Below are positions 6,203 to 13,688 of a stretch of DNA of 16,335 bases, one piece after another. Below the pieces are notes generated by a model, which saw only the letters and a list, made by a program, of their open reading frames with translations, made no database searches and had not been told where the DNA came from. This DNA comes from Alcaligenaceae bacterium (lineage in GTDB: Bacteria > Pseudomonadota > Gammaproteobacteria > Burkholderiales > Burkholderiaceae). A program made the translations under genes and the position numbers. Each line of letters begins with the position of its first letter. Positions within the stretch are counted from its first letter, which is position 1. The stretch covers positions 1 through 16,335 of the forward strand of contig CANBUF010000006.1 in the NCBI GenBank assembly GCA_947372575.1. Reading direction: 5' to 3'.

Positions 6203-7171
6203 CTACTCCAGAGAAAGCTTTGCAGCTTCAACAGTTTTTTTCCAGCTTTCGCGTTCTTTGTCCATAAAGGCACCAAATTCAGCAGGCGTGTCGCCGCCGG
6301 CGGTGCCGCCCATTTCTTTAAATCTTTTTTGCATGTCAGGTGTAGCGAGAATTTTTTTTGTCGCCTGCTGAATTTTGTTCACGATGTCTGCAGGTGTGCC
6401 TGCCGGGGCCACTAACCCAAACCATGCCGTCACAACCATGTCCTTGATGCCTGCCTCTGCCATGGTGGGTACGTCAGGCAGTTCGGGCGAGCGCTGGTCG
6501 CCTGTGATGGCCAAGGCGCGCAATTGCCCCGATTTGATAAAAGGCATGGAGCTCGGGAGGTTATCGATCATAAAGGTGAACTGCTGGCCGAGTAATGCCG
6601 AAACAGCCGGCCCAGCACCTTTGTATGGAATATGGGGTGCTTTGATGCCGGCGCGCTGCAGAAACATTTCACCCGACAGGTGCGGAGACTGACCTGTTCC
6701 AGACGAGCCAAAAGCGTAGTTCCCCTTTGGATCGTTTTTAATCGCATCGACGAGTTCTTTAACCGTCTTGTAGGGCGAGTCGCTATTGACCACCAGAATA
6801 TTCGGCACCGAAATCACCATGGTGATGGGTGCGAAATCCGATGGTTTATAGGGCAGCGTTTTGTAGAGGCTGTAGTTGATGGCGTTTGGGCCAATGTTGC
6901 CCATGTCGATGGTGTAACCGTCCGGTGCTGCACGCACCAGCGCTTGCGAACCAATAATGCCTGCTGCGCCGGCACGGTTTTCAACCACGACGGTGGTGCC
7001 GAGTTCAGCACCCAGTTTTTCACTCAGAATCCGTGCGGAAATATCAGAGGTGCCTCCGGGCGCCGCAGGAACAATGATCGTGATGGGCTTTTCGGGCCAG
7101 GCGGCCAGCGCGCTGCTGGTGATTGCCAGTGCGCCACACGTCACGAGCAAACCTGAAAACAGTTTCTTCAT
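6203..7171 (-). CDS. Bug/TctC-family periplasmic solute-binding protein (3)
   Basis: First gene of the minus-strand operon, 322 residues. The signal peptide is short and clear: MKKLF, hydrophobic 6-18, and ALA at 21-23 before AWPEKP. Conserved Bug segments are GGTSDISAR (39-47), ENRAGAAG (64-71) and IPYKGAGPA (181-189). AAAGGAG precedes the ATG (7171-7169) by about 7 bp. The stop is 2 bp from the CoA-transferase A start, so uptake and CoA activation are directly linked. Its promoter should lie in the 188-bp divergent gap shared with the acyl-CoA dehydrogenase operon. The ligand is not predictable; many family members bind dicarboxylates. Confidence 0.9.
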   Translation of the reverse strand: MKKLFSGLLVTCGALAITSSALAAWPEKPITIIVPAAPGGTSDISARILSEKLGAELGTTVVVENRAGAAGIIGSQALVRAAPDGYTIDMGNIGPNAINYSLYKTLPYKPSDFAPITMVISVPNILVVNSDSPYKTVKELVDAIKNDPKGNYAFGSSGTGQSPHLSGEMFLQRAGIKAPHIPYKGAGPAVSALLGQQFTFMIDNLPSSMPFIKSGQLRALAITGDQRSPELPDVPTMAEAGIKDMVVTAWFGLVAPAGTPADIVNKIQQATKKILATPDMQKRFKEMGGTAGGDTPAEFGAFMDKERESWKKTVEAAKLSLE

Positions 7172-7191
7172 GCTGATCTCCTTTTAGAATT

Positions 7192-7219
7192 CTTATAGAT
7201 TATTTTCACTGATTGTAAG
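7192..7219 (-). promoter_or_regulatory. Candidate promoter of the leftward operon in the divergent gap
   Basis: On the minus strand CTTACA (7219-7214; 4 of 6 to TTGACA) and TATAAG (7197-7192; 5 of 6 to TATAAT) are 16 bp apart. The start point would fall near 7185, leaving a leader of about 14 nt that begins at the ribosome site of the Bug gene; that is very short but possible. The gap 7172-7359 also serves the rightward dehydrogenase operon. I found no convincing -35/-10 pair on that strand and no regulator gene beside it. Confidence 0.3.
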
Positions 7220-7359
7220 GGGCTGTCATGCTCGCAAGTCTGTTGCCGACCCTTTCAATTGCCTGAACAGGGGATTTGGGTAAGCGAAATACCGGCTTCC
7301 AAAATACGAGAAACATAAGTACGGACGGGCGTTAAGATATCGGCATTAGGAGAAAAGCG

Positions 7360-8550
7360 ATGGATTTGACCTGGACCGCCGAAGAACGCGCCTTCCGTGA
7401 GGAAGTGCGGACGTTTGTGAAAGAGAACCTGCCAGCCGATTTGCGCGCCAAGGCTTTTTCTCATCATCGTCTCAAGCGAGACGATTATCTGCGCTGGCAC
7501 CATAAGCTGGCTGAGCGCGGCTGGGGCGCGCCAGCCTGGCCCAAAGAATTCGGTGGGACTGGTTGGAGCGCCTTGCAGCGACTGATTTTTGAAATTGAGT
7601 CGTTCAAAGCGGGTGCCCCACGACTCTTGCCTTTTGGCCTGAGCATGATTGGTCCTGTGCTGATTAAATACGGCTCACAAGCACAAAAGGATTATTTTTT
7701 ACCGCGCATTATTCGCATGGATGACTGGTGGTGTCAGGGGTATTCTGAACCGGGTTCAGGTTCGGATCTGGCTTCGCTGAAAACCCGTGCCGATCGCGAC
7801 GGTGATCATTACATTATTAATGGTCAGAAGACCTGGACGACACTGGGCCATCACGCTGACTGGATCTTCTGTCTGGCGCGAACGGACCAGGCAGCTAAAG
7901 CCCAGCGCGGCATTTCAATGATCCTGATTGACATGAAGCAGCCTGGTGTGACCGTGCGTCCGATCAAAACGCTGGATGGTGGCGCCGAGGTCAACGAAGT
8001 CTGGCTTGAAAATGTGCGTGCTCCGATCGAGAATCTGGTCGGTGAAGAAAACAACGGTTGGACGTATGCCAAGTTCCTACTTGGGCATGAGCGCACAGGT
8101 ATTGCTGGAATCGGTCACTGTCATCGCGAACTCGCGATCCTGAAGTCCCTCGCAGAACGCACCATGGCCAGTGGCGAGTCACTGAGTCTGGACACGCGTG
8201 TACGTGACAGCATTAACCGGATTGAGGCGCAAGTGCTTGCTCTCGAAATGATGGTGCTGCGTGTCGCTGCTGATGATTCTTCTGAGCCGGGCCCGAAGGC
8301 TTCAATTCTTAAAATTCGTGGCTCAGAAATACAAATGGAACTTGCCCGCCTGCAGTTGCAGGTTGCAGGCGCGGATGCCTGGCCTTACGACCCTGAGTGG
8401 ATGTTTGCAGAATCAGATTTCCATGGCCCCGGAGCCGATTATTCACCCGCAGCGGCTGCGTCATATTTTGATATGCGCAAAACAGCGATCTACGGCGGCA
8501 CCAATGAAGTGCAGAAGGGCATTATTGCCAAGCAGATCATTGGCGTTTGA
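7360..8550 (+). CDS. Acyl-CoA dehydrogenase, putative catalytic subunit of a heteromer (PimC-like)
   Basis: A 396-residue FAD acyl-CoA dehydrogenase. The N-terminal helical domain starts WTAEERAFREEVR; QGYSEPGSGSDLASLKTRA at 126-144 is the beta-domain flavin/substrate segment; AIYGGTNEVQKGIIAKQI at 376-393 is the C-terminal signature. The MCAD-type catalytic Glu in YEGT is replaced by Gly (YGGT), but Glu244 in GHERTG stands where isovaleryl-CoA dehydrogenase-type enzymes keep their base, so this chain should be catalytic. AGGAG lies 8 bp before the ATG. The next gene is a second, divergent dehydrogenase, an arrangement known from PimC/PimD and the steroid-degrading FadE/ChsE pairs. Expected reaction: alpha,beta-desaturation of an acyl-CoA, with electrons passing to ETF. 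The substrate is unknown. Confidence 0.92.
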   Translation: MDLTWTAEERAFREEVRTFVKENLPADLRAKAFSHHRLKRDDYLRWHHKLAERGWGAPAWPKEFGGTGWSALQRLIFEIESFKAGAPRLLPFGLSMIGPVLIKYGSQAQKDYFLPRIIRMDDWWCQGYSEPGSGSDLASLKTRADRDGDHYIINGQKTWTTLGHHADWIFCLARTDQAAKAQRGISMILIDMKQPGVTVRPIKTLDGGAEVNEVWLENVRAPIENLVGEENNGWTYAKFLLGHERTGIAGIGHCHRELAILKSLAERTMASGESLSLDTRVRDSINRIEAQVLALEMMVLRVAADDSSEPGPKASILKIRGSEIQMELARLQLQVAGADAWPYDPEWMFAESDFHGPGADYSPAAAASYFDMRKTAIYGGTNEVQKGIIAKQIIGV

Positions 8551-8568
8551 GTGACTTAAGGAATAAAT

Positions 8569-9684
8569 ATGGATTTTGCATACTCAGAAGAACAACGCAT
8601 GCTGACAGACAGTTTGCGACGCCTCATGACCGATCGCTGGACATACGCTGAGCGCCGTGCGCGCCAGCGCGCAGGTGTGCTCGATCGCGGGGCCTGGAGT
8701 AACTTGGTTGAATTGGGTGTTGCAGGTTTGATGGCGCCCGAGCAATTTGGTGGTTTTGGAGAGAGCCCGGCCACGATGCTTGCTGTGCACCGAGAACTTG
8801 GACGCGGACTGGTGAGTGAGCCCGCCATTCCGAGCGCAGTGATGGCGGTGACCTTACTGAGTCACTGCAACAACGAAGCCCTCAAACAGCAATGGCTGAC
8901 AGCGCAGGCAGAGGGTGAAGCCGTTCTGACCATCGCCTGGCAAGAAGAGGGTGAGCGCTATGCCCTGCGACCCCTCAGCATGCGTGCGACGCCTACAGCA
9001 GATGGCTATTCTATTGATGGCCGCAAGGTTCTGGTCTGGCATGCTGCAGGAGCACAGGCTTTGATTGTCTCTGCGGTGATGGATGGAGAGATGGCTTTGT
9101 TTCTGGTGCCAGCCGATGCAAAAGGCATGGCGATCGCAGATTATCCGACCATGGATGGTGCGCGTGCGTCGACCGTCACGCTTGATCGTGTGATTGTCGG
9201 ACGTGATCAGCTGATCGCAAAAGGATCGCAGGCGCATAGTTTATTAACGCTCGCTCTGGACTTTGGCATTGTGGCCTTGTGTGCGCATGCCTGTGGCGCA
9301 ATGGAGTCTCTGACCGAGATTACGATCCAGTATCTCAAAACACGCAAACAATTTGGCCAGCATCTGGCTGCATTCCAGGTATTGCAGCATCGCCTGGCCG
9401 ATATGTTGTCGCAACAGGAAATGGGGTTGTCGATGACGTATGTCGCGACGGTCGGACTCGCCGAAACAGACGCCGCCCAGCGTAGCCGACTGGTCTCAAT
9501 GGCTAAGGTCGAAGTTGCCGCTGCAGCACGTTTTGTCGGAGAGTCTGCCGTGCAATTGCATGGCGGTATGGGCGTCACAGATGAGTTGGAGGTTGGCGAT
9601 TATTTCAAACGTCTGACCTATACCGATTTATTACTGGGTGATACCAACTTCCACCTTCAACGCATGCAGGACCTCGGTAACTAA
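8569..9684 (+). CDS. Acyl-CoA dehydrogenase, putative partner subunit (PimD-like)
   Basis: A 371-residue second acyl-CoA dehydrogenase, 18 bp after the first and with AAGGA 6 bp before its ATG. The flavin-contact region TRKQFGQHLAAFQVLQHRLA (258-277) and QLHGGMGVTDE (329-339) are well kept. The GYSEPGSGSD motif of its partner is missing; the equivalent stretch reads IAWQEEGERYALRP (122-135). The helix that carries the IVD-type glutamate reads LALDFGIVAL (228-237), without an E-R pair, and no YEGT or YGGT is present at the C-terminus. It therefore appears to lack a catalytic base. In known alpha2beta2 acyl-CoA dehydrogenases one subunit supplies the base and the other part of the FAD site; I infer the same here. 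It could alternatively use another residue as base. Confidence 0.9.
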   Translation: MDFAYSEEQRMLTDSLRRLMTDRWTYAERRARQRAGVLDRGAWSNLVELGVAGLMAPEQFGGFGESPATMLAVHRELGRGLVSEPAIPSAVMAVTLLSHCNNEALKQQWLTAQAEGEAVLTIAWQEEGERYALRPLSMRATPTADGYSIDGRKVLVWHAAGAQALIVSAVMDGEMALFLVPADAKGMAIADYPTMDGARASTVTLDRVIVGRDQLIAKGSQAHSLLTLALDFGIVALCAHACGAMESLTEITIQYLKTRKQFGQHLAAFQVLQHRLADMLSQQEMGLSMTYVATVGLAETDAAQRSRLVSMAKVEVAAAARFVGESAVQLHGGMGVTDELEVGDYFKRLTYTDLLLGDTNFHLQRMQDLGN

Positions 9685-9710
9685 GTCACCGAATTTACAA
9701 AGGAATATTT

Positions 9711-10541
9711 ATGTCAACGACCGATCTCAGTGCTTGGCTGGGTAAATCCCAGACCGTGGTGGATCGACTCGACCCCAATCACGCTGCATGTATTGCCGTG
9801 ACCCTGGGTGAAGCCGTCCCTGGCCTGGGTCAAACACTTCCACCACTCTGGCATTGGGCCTATTTTCTGGAGACTGTGCCGATCGCCATGACTGGTTTAG
9901 ATGGACATCCGGCGCGTGGCAGTTTTTTGCCACCTGCGGATAATCGAAACCGGATGTGGGCGGGTGGACGTGTAGCTTTCAACGGTGCACTGGAAGTGGG
10001 CGTTGAGGCCCACAAGACCTCAACGGTCACCGCGATCCAGGAAAAAAAAGGTCGGACCGGTTCACTCCTGTTCGTGACGGTCAAGCATGACATCGTGCAG
10101 AAGGGTGTACTGGTTGTGAGTGAGGAACAGGATATTGTCTATCGCGAACCCAGCCCACCAAAGCTGGTCGGGACCGAAGCCGCTCCAGCCTCGCAATGGA
10201 AAGAAGCGATCAATCCGACCGAAGTGCTGTTGTTTCGTTACTCGGCGGTGACCTTCAACAGTCATCGGATTCACTATGATCATCCCTATGTCACCCAAAA
10301 GGAAGGCTACCCAGGTCTGGTGGTTCATGGTCCGATGATCGCGACGCTGATGTGTCAGGCTTTTGCGCACGCGCATCCAGAAGCAACACTGCGACAGCTC
10401 ACCTACCGTGGCCTGCGTCCCTTGATAGCCCCCACGCCTTTTCATGTGGCAGGTAATGTTTCTGCGCACGGTCTGGCGCAGCTGTGGGCCGAACAGGATG
10501 GCACCCTAGCGCACCAGGCTGAATTGAGTTTTGAACCATGA
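9711..10541 (+). CDS. HTD2/FAS1-type MaoC hydratase (mesaconyl-CoA hydratase Meh-like)
   Basis: A 276-residue double hot-dog protein. The C-terminal half carries RYSAVTFNSHRIHYD (176-190) and GYPGLVVHGPM (199-209), the hydratase 2 active-site segment in the form seen in HTD2 dehydratases and in 3-methylfumaryl (mesaconyl)-CoA hydratase. The N-terminal half (WHWAYFLE at 47-54, then RMWAGGRVAF at 81-90) also matches that group. Expected reaction: reversible addition of water to an enoyl-CoA in the cytoplasm. AAGGA precedes the ATG by 7 bp, the gap from the dehydrogenase is 26 bp, and the stop overlaps the CoA-transferase start as ATGA. This is the second hydratase type in the island after the MFE-2-like one at the left edge, so the two may act on different intermediates. 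Confidence 0.85.
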   Translation: MSTTDLSAWLGKSQTVVDRLDPNHAACIAVTLGEAVPGLGQTLPPLWHWAYFLETVPIAMTGLDGHPARGSFLPPADNRNRMWAGGRVAFNGALEVGVEAHKTSTVTAIQEKKGRTGSLLFVTVKHDIVQKGVLVVSEEQDIVYREPSPPKLVGTEAAPASQWKEAINPTEVLLFRYSAVTFNSHRIHYDHPYVTQKEGYPGLVVHGPMIATLMCQAFAHAHPEATLRQLTYRGLRPLIAPTPFHVAGNVSAHGLAQLWAEQDGTLAHQAELSFEP

Positions 10542-11728
10542 AGGCCGTGATTCGACCGTTGGATGGCGTGACCGTCATCAGTCTGGAACATGCGATTGCT
10601 GCACCGTTTTGTACCCGTCAGCTGGCCGATATGGGGGCGCGAGTCATAAAAGTCGAGCGCCCCGGGGTTGGCGACTTTGCACGCAAGTATGACGAACGCA
10701 CGCGCGGCATGGCCTCGCATTTTGTGTGGACCAATCGTTCAAAGGAAAGCCTGACGCTGGATCTTAAACATCCACAGGCCGCACCAATTCTTGAAGAACT
10801 TCTGGGTCAGACAGATGTCCTGGTACAGAATTTGGCGCCCGGTGCTGCTGCCCGCATGGGCTTGTCGTTCGAAGCCTTGCATGCGCGCTTTCCCAAGCTG
10901 ATTGTTTGTGACATTTCAGGTTATGGAGAAGGTGGTCCTTACGAAACAAAAAAAGCCTACGATCTGCTGATTCAGAGTGAAAGCGGTTTTGTATCGGTCA
11001 CAGGTTCGCCCGATGCGCCGGCCAAAGCGGGCTGTTCGATTGCTGATATCGCAGCGGGCTCCTATGCCTACTCGGGCATTTTGAATGCACTCTTGTTGCG
11101 CAACAAAACCGGTCTGGGTAGTCATCTTGATGTGTCGATGCTTGAGAGCATGGTCGAGTGGATGAGCTTTCCCCTGTATTACGCTTTTGAGGGGGCGAGC
11201 CCGCCGCCACGTGCAGGTGCTGCGCACGCAACGATCTATCCTTATGGCCCCTTTCCGGTAGGCGACGGCAGTCAGGTCATGCTGGGTTTACAAAATGAAC
11301 GCGAATGGCGAGTGTTTTGTGAAAAAGTGTTGAATCAGCCTGAACTGGCCGATGAGGCAGACTTCTCTTCGAATTCCTTGCGTGTGGCAAACCGGGATCG
11401 TTTGCGCGGCCTGATCGTCAACGCCTTCGCAAAAATGACAATTGAGCAGGTCGTGCAATATCTCGAGGATGCAGGGATTGCCAATGCACGCGTCAACGAA
11501 ATGAAAGACGTCTGGGCGCACCCTCAACTCAAGGCTCGGCAGCGCTGGACCGAGGTGGGTAGTCCGGTCGGTGCGTTGCCTGCGCTGATTCCGCCTGCGA
11601 CTAACAATCAGTTTGAGGCACGGATGGATCCGATCCCTGATGTTGGGGAACACACCCTTGCCATTCTGAAAGAGCTGGGTGTGTCCGAGGACGTACTTGC
11701 TGTGTTGAAAACTGATCGAGCGATTTAA
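10538..11728 (+). CDS. Class III CoA-transferase, CaiB/BaiF family
   Basis: A 396-residue family III CoA-transferase of normal length. The N-terminus LDGVTVISLEHAIAAPFCTR, the segments GARVIKVERPGVGDFAR (33-49), SLTLDLKHP (71-79) and DISGYGEGGPY (125-135), and ADIAAGSYAYSGILNALLLR with Asp170 match the family. Asp170 aligns with the aspartate that forms the mixed anhydride and thioester in formyl-CoA transferase. The family moves CoA between acids, for example succinyl-CoA to a dicarboxylate, or within one molecule as in mesaconyl-CoA C1-C4 transfer. It is the last gene of the rightward operon and overlaps the hydratase by ATGA. It could activate the pathway substrate or recycle CoA from a product; the sequence does not decide. 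Confidence 0.9.
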   Translation: MKAVIRPLDGVTVISLEHAIAAPFCTRQLADMGARVIKVERPGVGDFARKYDERTRGMASHFVWTNRSKESLTLDLKHPQAAPILEELLGQTDVLVQNLAPGAAARMGLSFEALHARFPKLIVCDISGYGEGGPYETKKAYDLLIQSESGFVSVTGSPDAPAKAGCSIADIAAGSYAYSGILNALLLRNKTGLGSHLDVSMLESMVEWMSFPLYYAFEGASPPPRAGAAHATIYPYGPFPVGDGSQVMLGLQNEREWRVFCEKVLNQPELADEADFSSNSLRVANRDRLRGLIVNAFAKMTIEQVVQYLEDAGIANARVNEMKDVWAHPQLKARQRWTEVGSPVGALPALIPPATNNQFEARMDPIPDVGEHTLAILKELGVSEDVLAVLKTDRAI

Positions 11729-11731
11729 ATC

Positions 11732-11780
11732 GTGATGATCTGCGCGTACTGGATTTCGTCCACATTGCAGTGTTCATCAC
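11732..11780. repeat. Nested inverted repeat in the convergent gap after the CaiB gene
   Basis: GTGATGA (11732-11738) and TCATCAC (11774-11780) are perfect inverted 7-mers. ACTG and CAGT, and TGGA and TCCA, sit inside them, so the 49-bp stretch could fold as a nested stem. It lies between the convergent CaiB and folK genes, where a two-way terminator would be useful. No T-run follows on either strand, so I do not call it an intrinsic terminator; chance is possible. Confidence 0.3.
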
Positions 11781-11823
11781 ACACTTGTCAGGTCTTTCAG
11801 CGTCACTTTTAAACGTATCGAAC

Positions 11824-12303
11824 TCAGTCCTGCAGCAACCAGACACCCTGGTCGCTGCACGCGTCTAGGAGCTCCGCTAGTGAGCCCTGTGCGAGCTGAA
11901 AATCGGGAGCGAGTTCTCTGAGTGGCCGCAGGACAAATGCCCGCTGATGCATGCGTGGATGAGGCAGGGTCAGTCTGGGTGTATCAATGTTGATTGCATC
12001 GTACCAAAGCAGATCCAGATCCAGCGTACGTGGTGCGTTGCGATAGGGACGCTCACGTCCGTGTCGTTGTTCGATCGCCTGCAGCGTATCTAACAAATTG
12101 AGCGGTGCAAGTGTGGTCTCGATACGCGCGACGGCATTGAAAAATATTGGGCCAGTTGCCTCGACAGGATCGCTTGTGTAGAGGCTAGAACACTTGCAGT
12201 GCAGGACCCCTGGCGAGGCTTGGAGTGCGGCGAGCGCATCGTGAATCGTCTGCCGTGCATCGCCCAGGTTCGCACCCAGGCCGATATAGGCACAAGCATT
12301 CAT
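11824..12303 (-). CDS. folK: 2-amino-4-hydroxy-6-hydroxymethyldihydropteridine pyrophosphokinase
   Basis: HPPK, 159 residues, the normal length. It transfers pyrophosphate from ATP to 6-hydroxymethyl-dihydropterin in folate synthesis (cytoplasm). Seen in the sequence: AYIGLGANLGD at 5-15, FFNAVARIET at 54-63, the family signature RNAPRTLDLDLLW (88-100) with the two Mg-binding aspartates Asp95 and Asp97, and HPRMHQRAFVL at 115-125. It follows pcnB after 8 bp with only a weak ribosome site, which suggests dependence on upstream translation. The pcnB-folK order is common in gamma- and beta-proteobacteria. The usual neighbour panB is absent; the catabolic island begins instead. Confidence 0.97.
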   Translation of the reverse strand: MNACAYIGLGANLGDARQTIHDALAALQASPGVLHCKCSSLYTSDPVEATGPIFFNAVARIETTLAPLNLLDTLQAIEQRHGRERPYRNAPRTLDLDLLWYDAINIDTPRLTLPHPRMHQRAFVLRPLRELAPDFQLAQGSLAELLDACSDQGVWLLQD

Positions 12304-12311
12304 CGTGTAAG

Positions 12312-13688
12312 TTATCCAACCGTCGGCGCGTTGCCGTGATCACGAGGTGGCGTTGTTGGACTCGTACGGCGCCTGCGCGTCCGTGTGCGAGGACCTGCAC
12401 CACCCTCTCGTGGTAGCTTGCTCAGGTCGTCGATCATCGTCGCACGCGTTGCATCATCCGCATTGGCAAGATCCATCCACCATTGCGCCAGCACACTGTC
12501 GAATTCACCCGCTGCTGCGCGCAGTTGCAGGAAATCCACCGCGGCTCGCAAGCGTGGTTGTTCAAGCAGACGCCATATCGATTTGGGCAATCTCTTGTCA
12601 AAACGCGGCTGCATAAACCAGATCTCACGCATGTCCGAACTGAAACGTTTGTGAATTGCGAGTTTTTCGGTTTGTTCGTCCAGTACGGAGTCGGCCGCTT
12701 GCATCAGTGCGGGAATACCTGTGATCTCGCCTTTCTGGAGGAGTTGCTTCCAGCGCAAGGCGACTTGATGCCAGAGCAGAGCCGCAAAGAGAAAGCTTGG
12801 GCTGACTGTTTTGCCACTGCGCACGCGGTGATCAGTGCGATCCAGTGCGAGCTCGATGAAGGCTTCGCCACCCGGTTGCTCAAGCACCACATCAAGCAGC
12901 GGCAATAAGCCGTGGTGCAGACCATCCTGACGCAATTGCTGCAGGCAGTCCATCGCGTGCCCACACGTCAGAAGTTTGAGCATTTCGTCAAACAGGCGCG
13001 AGGCGGGGACGTTTTCAATTAGCTCAGCCATCGCCTTGAGCGGCTCTTTGGAGGCAGGATGAATGGTGCCGTTGAGCTTGACCGCGAAACGTACCGCACG
13101 CAGCATTCTTACGGGGTCTTCACGATAGCGCGTCTGGGGGTCGCCAATCATGCGCACAACCCGTTTTTTCAGGTCCTCGACACCTTGGTGGAAATCGATG
13201 ACTTCTTCGTTTGTGGGATCGTAGTAGAGGGCATTGATGGTGAAATCCCTGCGTACGGCATCTTGCTCGTGGGTACCAAACTCGTTATCCCGCAAAATCC
13301 GGCCATGGTCATCGGTTTCCTGGGTTTGCGAGGCCGGGGCACGGAAAGTCGAGGTTTCGATAATTTCCTGTCCGAACACCACATGTACCAGCTGAAACCG
13401 TCGGCCAATGATGCGCGCACGTCTGAACAACGCGCGGATCTGCTCGGGCGTCGCGTTGGTCGCGACGTCAAAGTCTTTGGGTTCGAGTCCGACGATCAGG
13501 TCCCGTACCGCTCCGCCCACGATATAGGCTTGATAACCTTCGTGCTGGAGGACCTCACAGACTTTGATCGCGTGACGCGAAACATTGCGTCGGTCGATGC
13601 CGTGCTTTTCACGACTAATGCGTTGCATGCCCTGCGAACGTTTTGTGAACAGTTGCCCAACAAAGCGCTTGATTGTGTCGGTAATCAT
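12312..13688 (-). CDS. pcnB: Poly(A) polymerase I
   Basis: A 458-residue class II nucleotidyltransferase that adds 3' poly(A) tails to RNA and so promotes decay. The catalytic head shows GGAVRD (58-63), KDFDVATN (71-78) with Asp72 and Asp74 as metal ligands, RRDFTINAL (146-154) and RYREDPVRMLRAVRFAVKL (187-205), followed by the helical neck and body. The last 30 residues are very basic (RTRTRRRR), typical of the RNA-binding tail of PcnB as opposed to CCA-adding enzymes. The start ATG shares its A with the TGA of the upstream HAD gene (TGATG), so translation is probably coupled. A tRNA nucleotidyltransferase is the main alternative, but the basic tail and the folK neighbour favour PcnB. Confidence 0.95.
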   Translation of the reverse strand: MITDTIKRFVGQLFTKRSQGMQRISREKHGIDRRNVSRHAIKVCEVLQHEGYQAYIVGGAVRDLIVGLEPKDFDVATNATPEQIRALFRRARIIGRRFQLVHVVFGQEIIETSTFRAPASQTQETDDHGRILRDNEFGTHEQDAVRRDFTINALYYDPTNEEVIDFHQGVEDLKKRVVRMIGDPQTRYREDPVRMLRAVRFAVKLNGTIHPASKEPLKAMAELIENVPASRLFDEMLKLLTCGHAMDCLQQLRQDGLHHGLLPLLDVVLEQPGGEAFIELALDRTDHRVRSGKTVSPSFLFAALLWHQVALRWKQLLQKGEITGIPALMQAADSVLDEQTEKLAIHKRFSSDMREIWFMQPRFDKRLPKSIWRLLEQPRLRAAVDFLQLRAAAGEFDSVLAQWWMDLANADDATRATMIDDLSKLPREGGAGPRTRTRRRRTSPTTPPRDHGNAPTVG

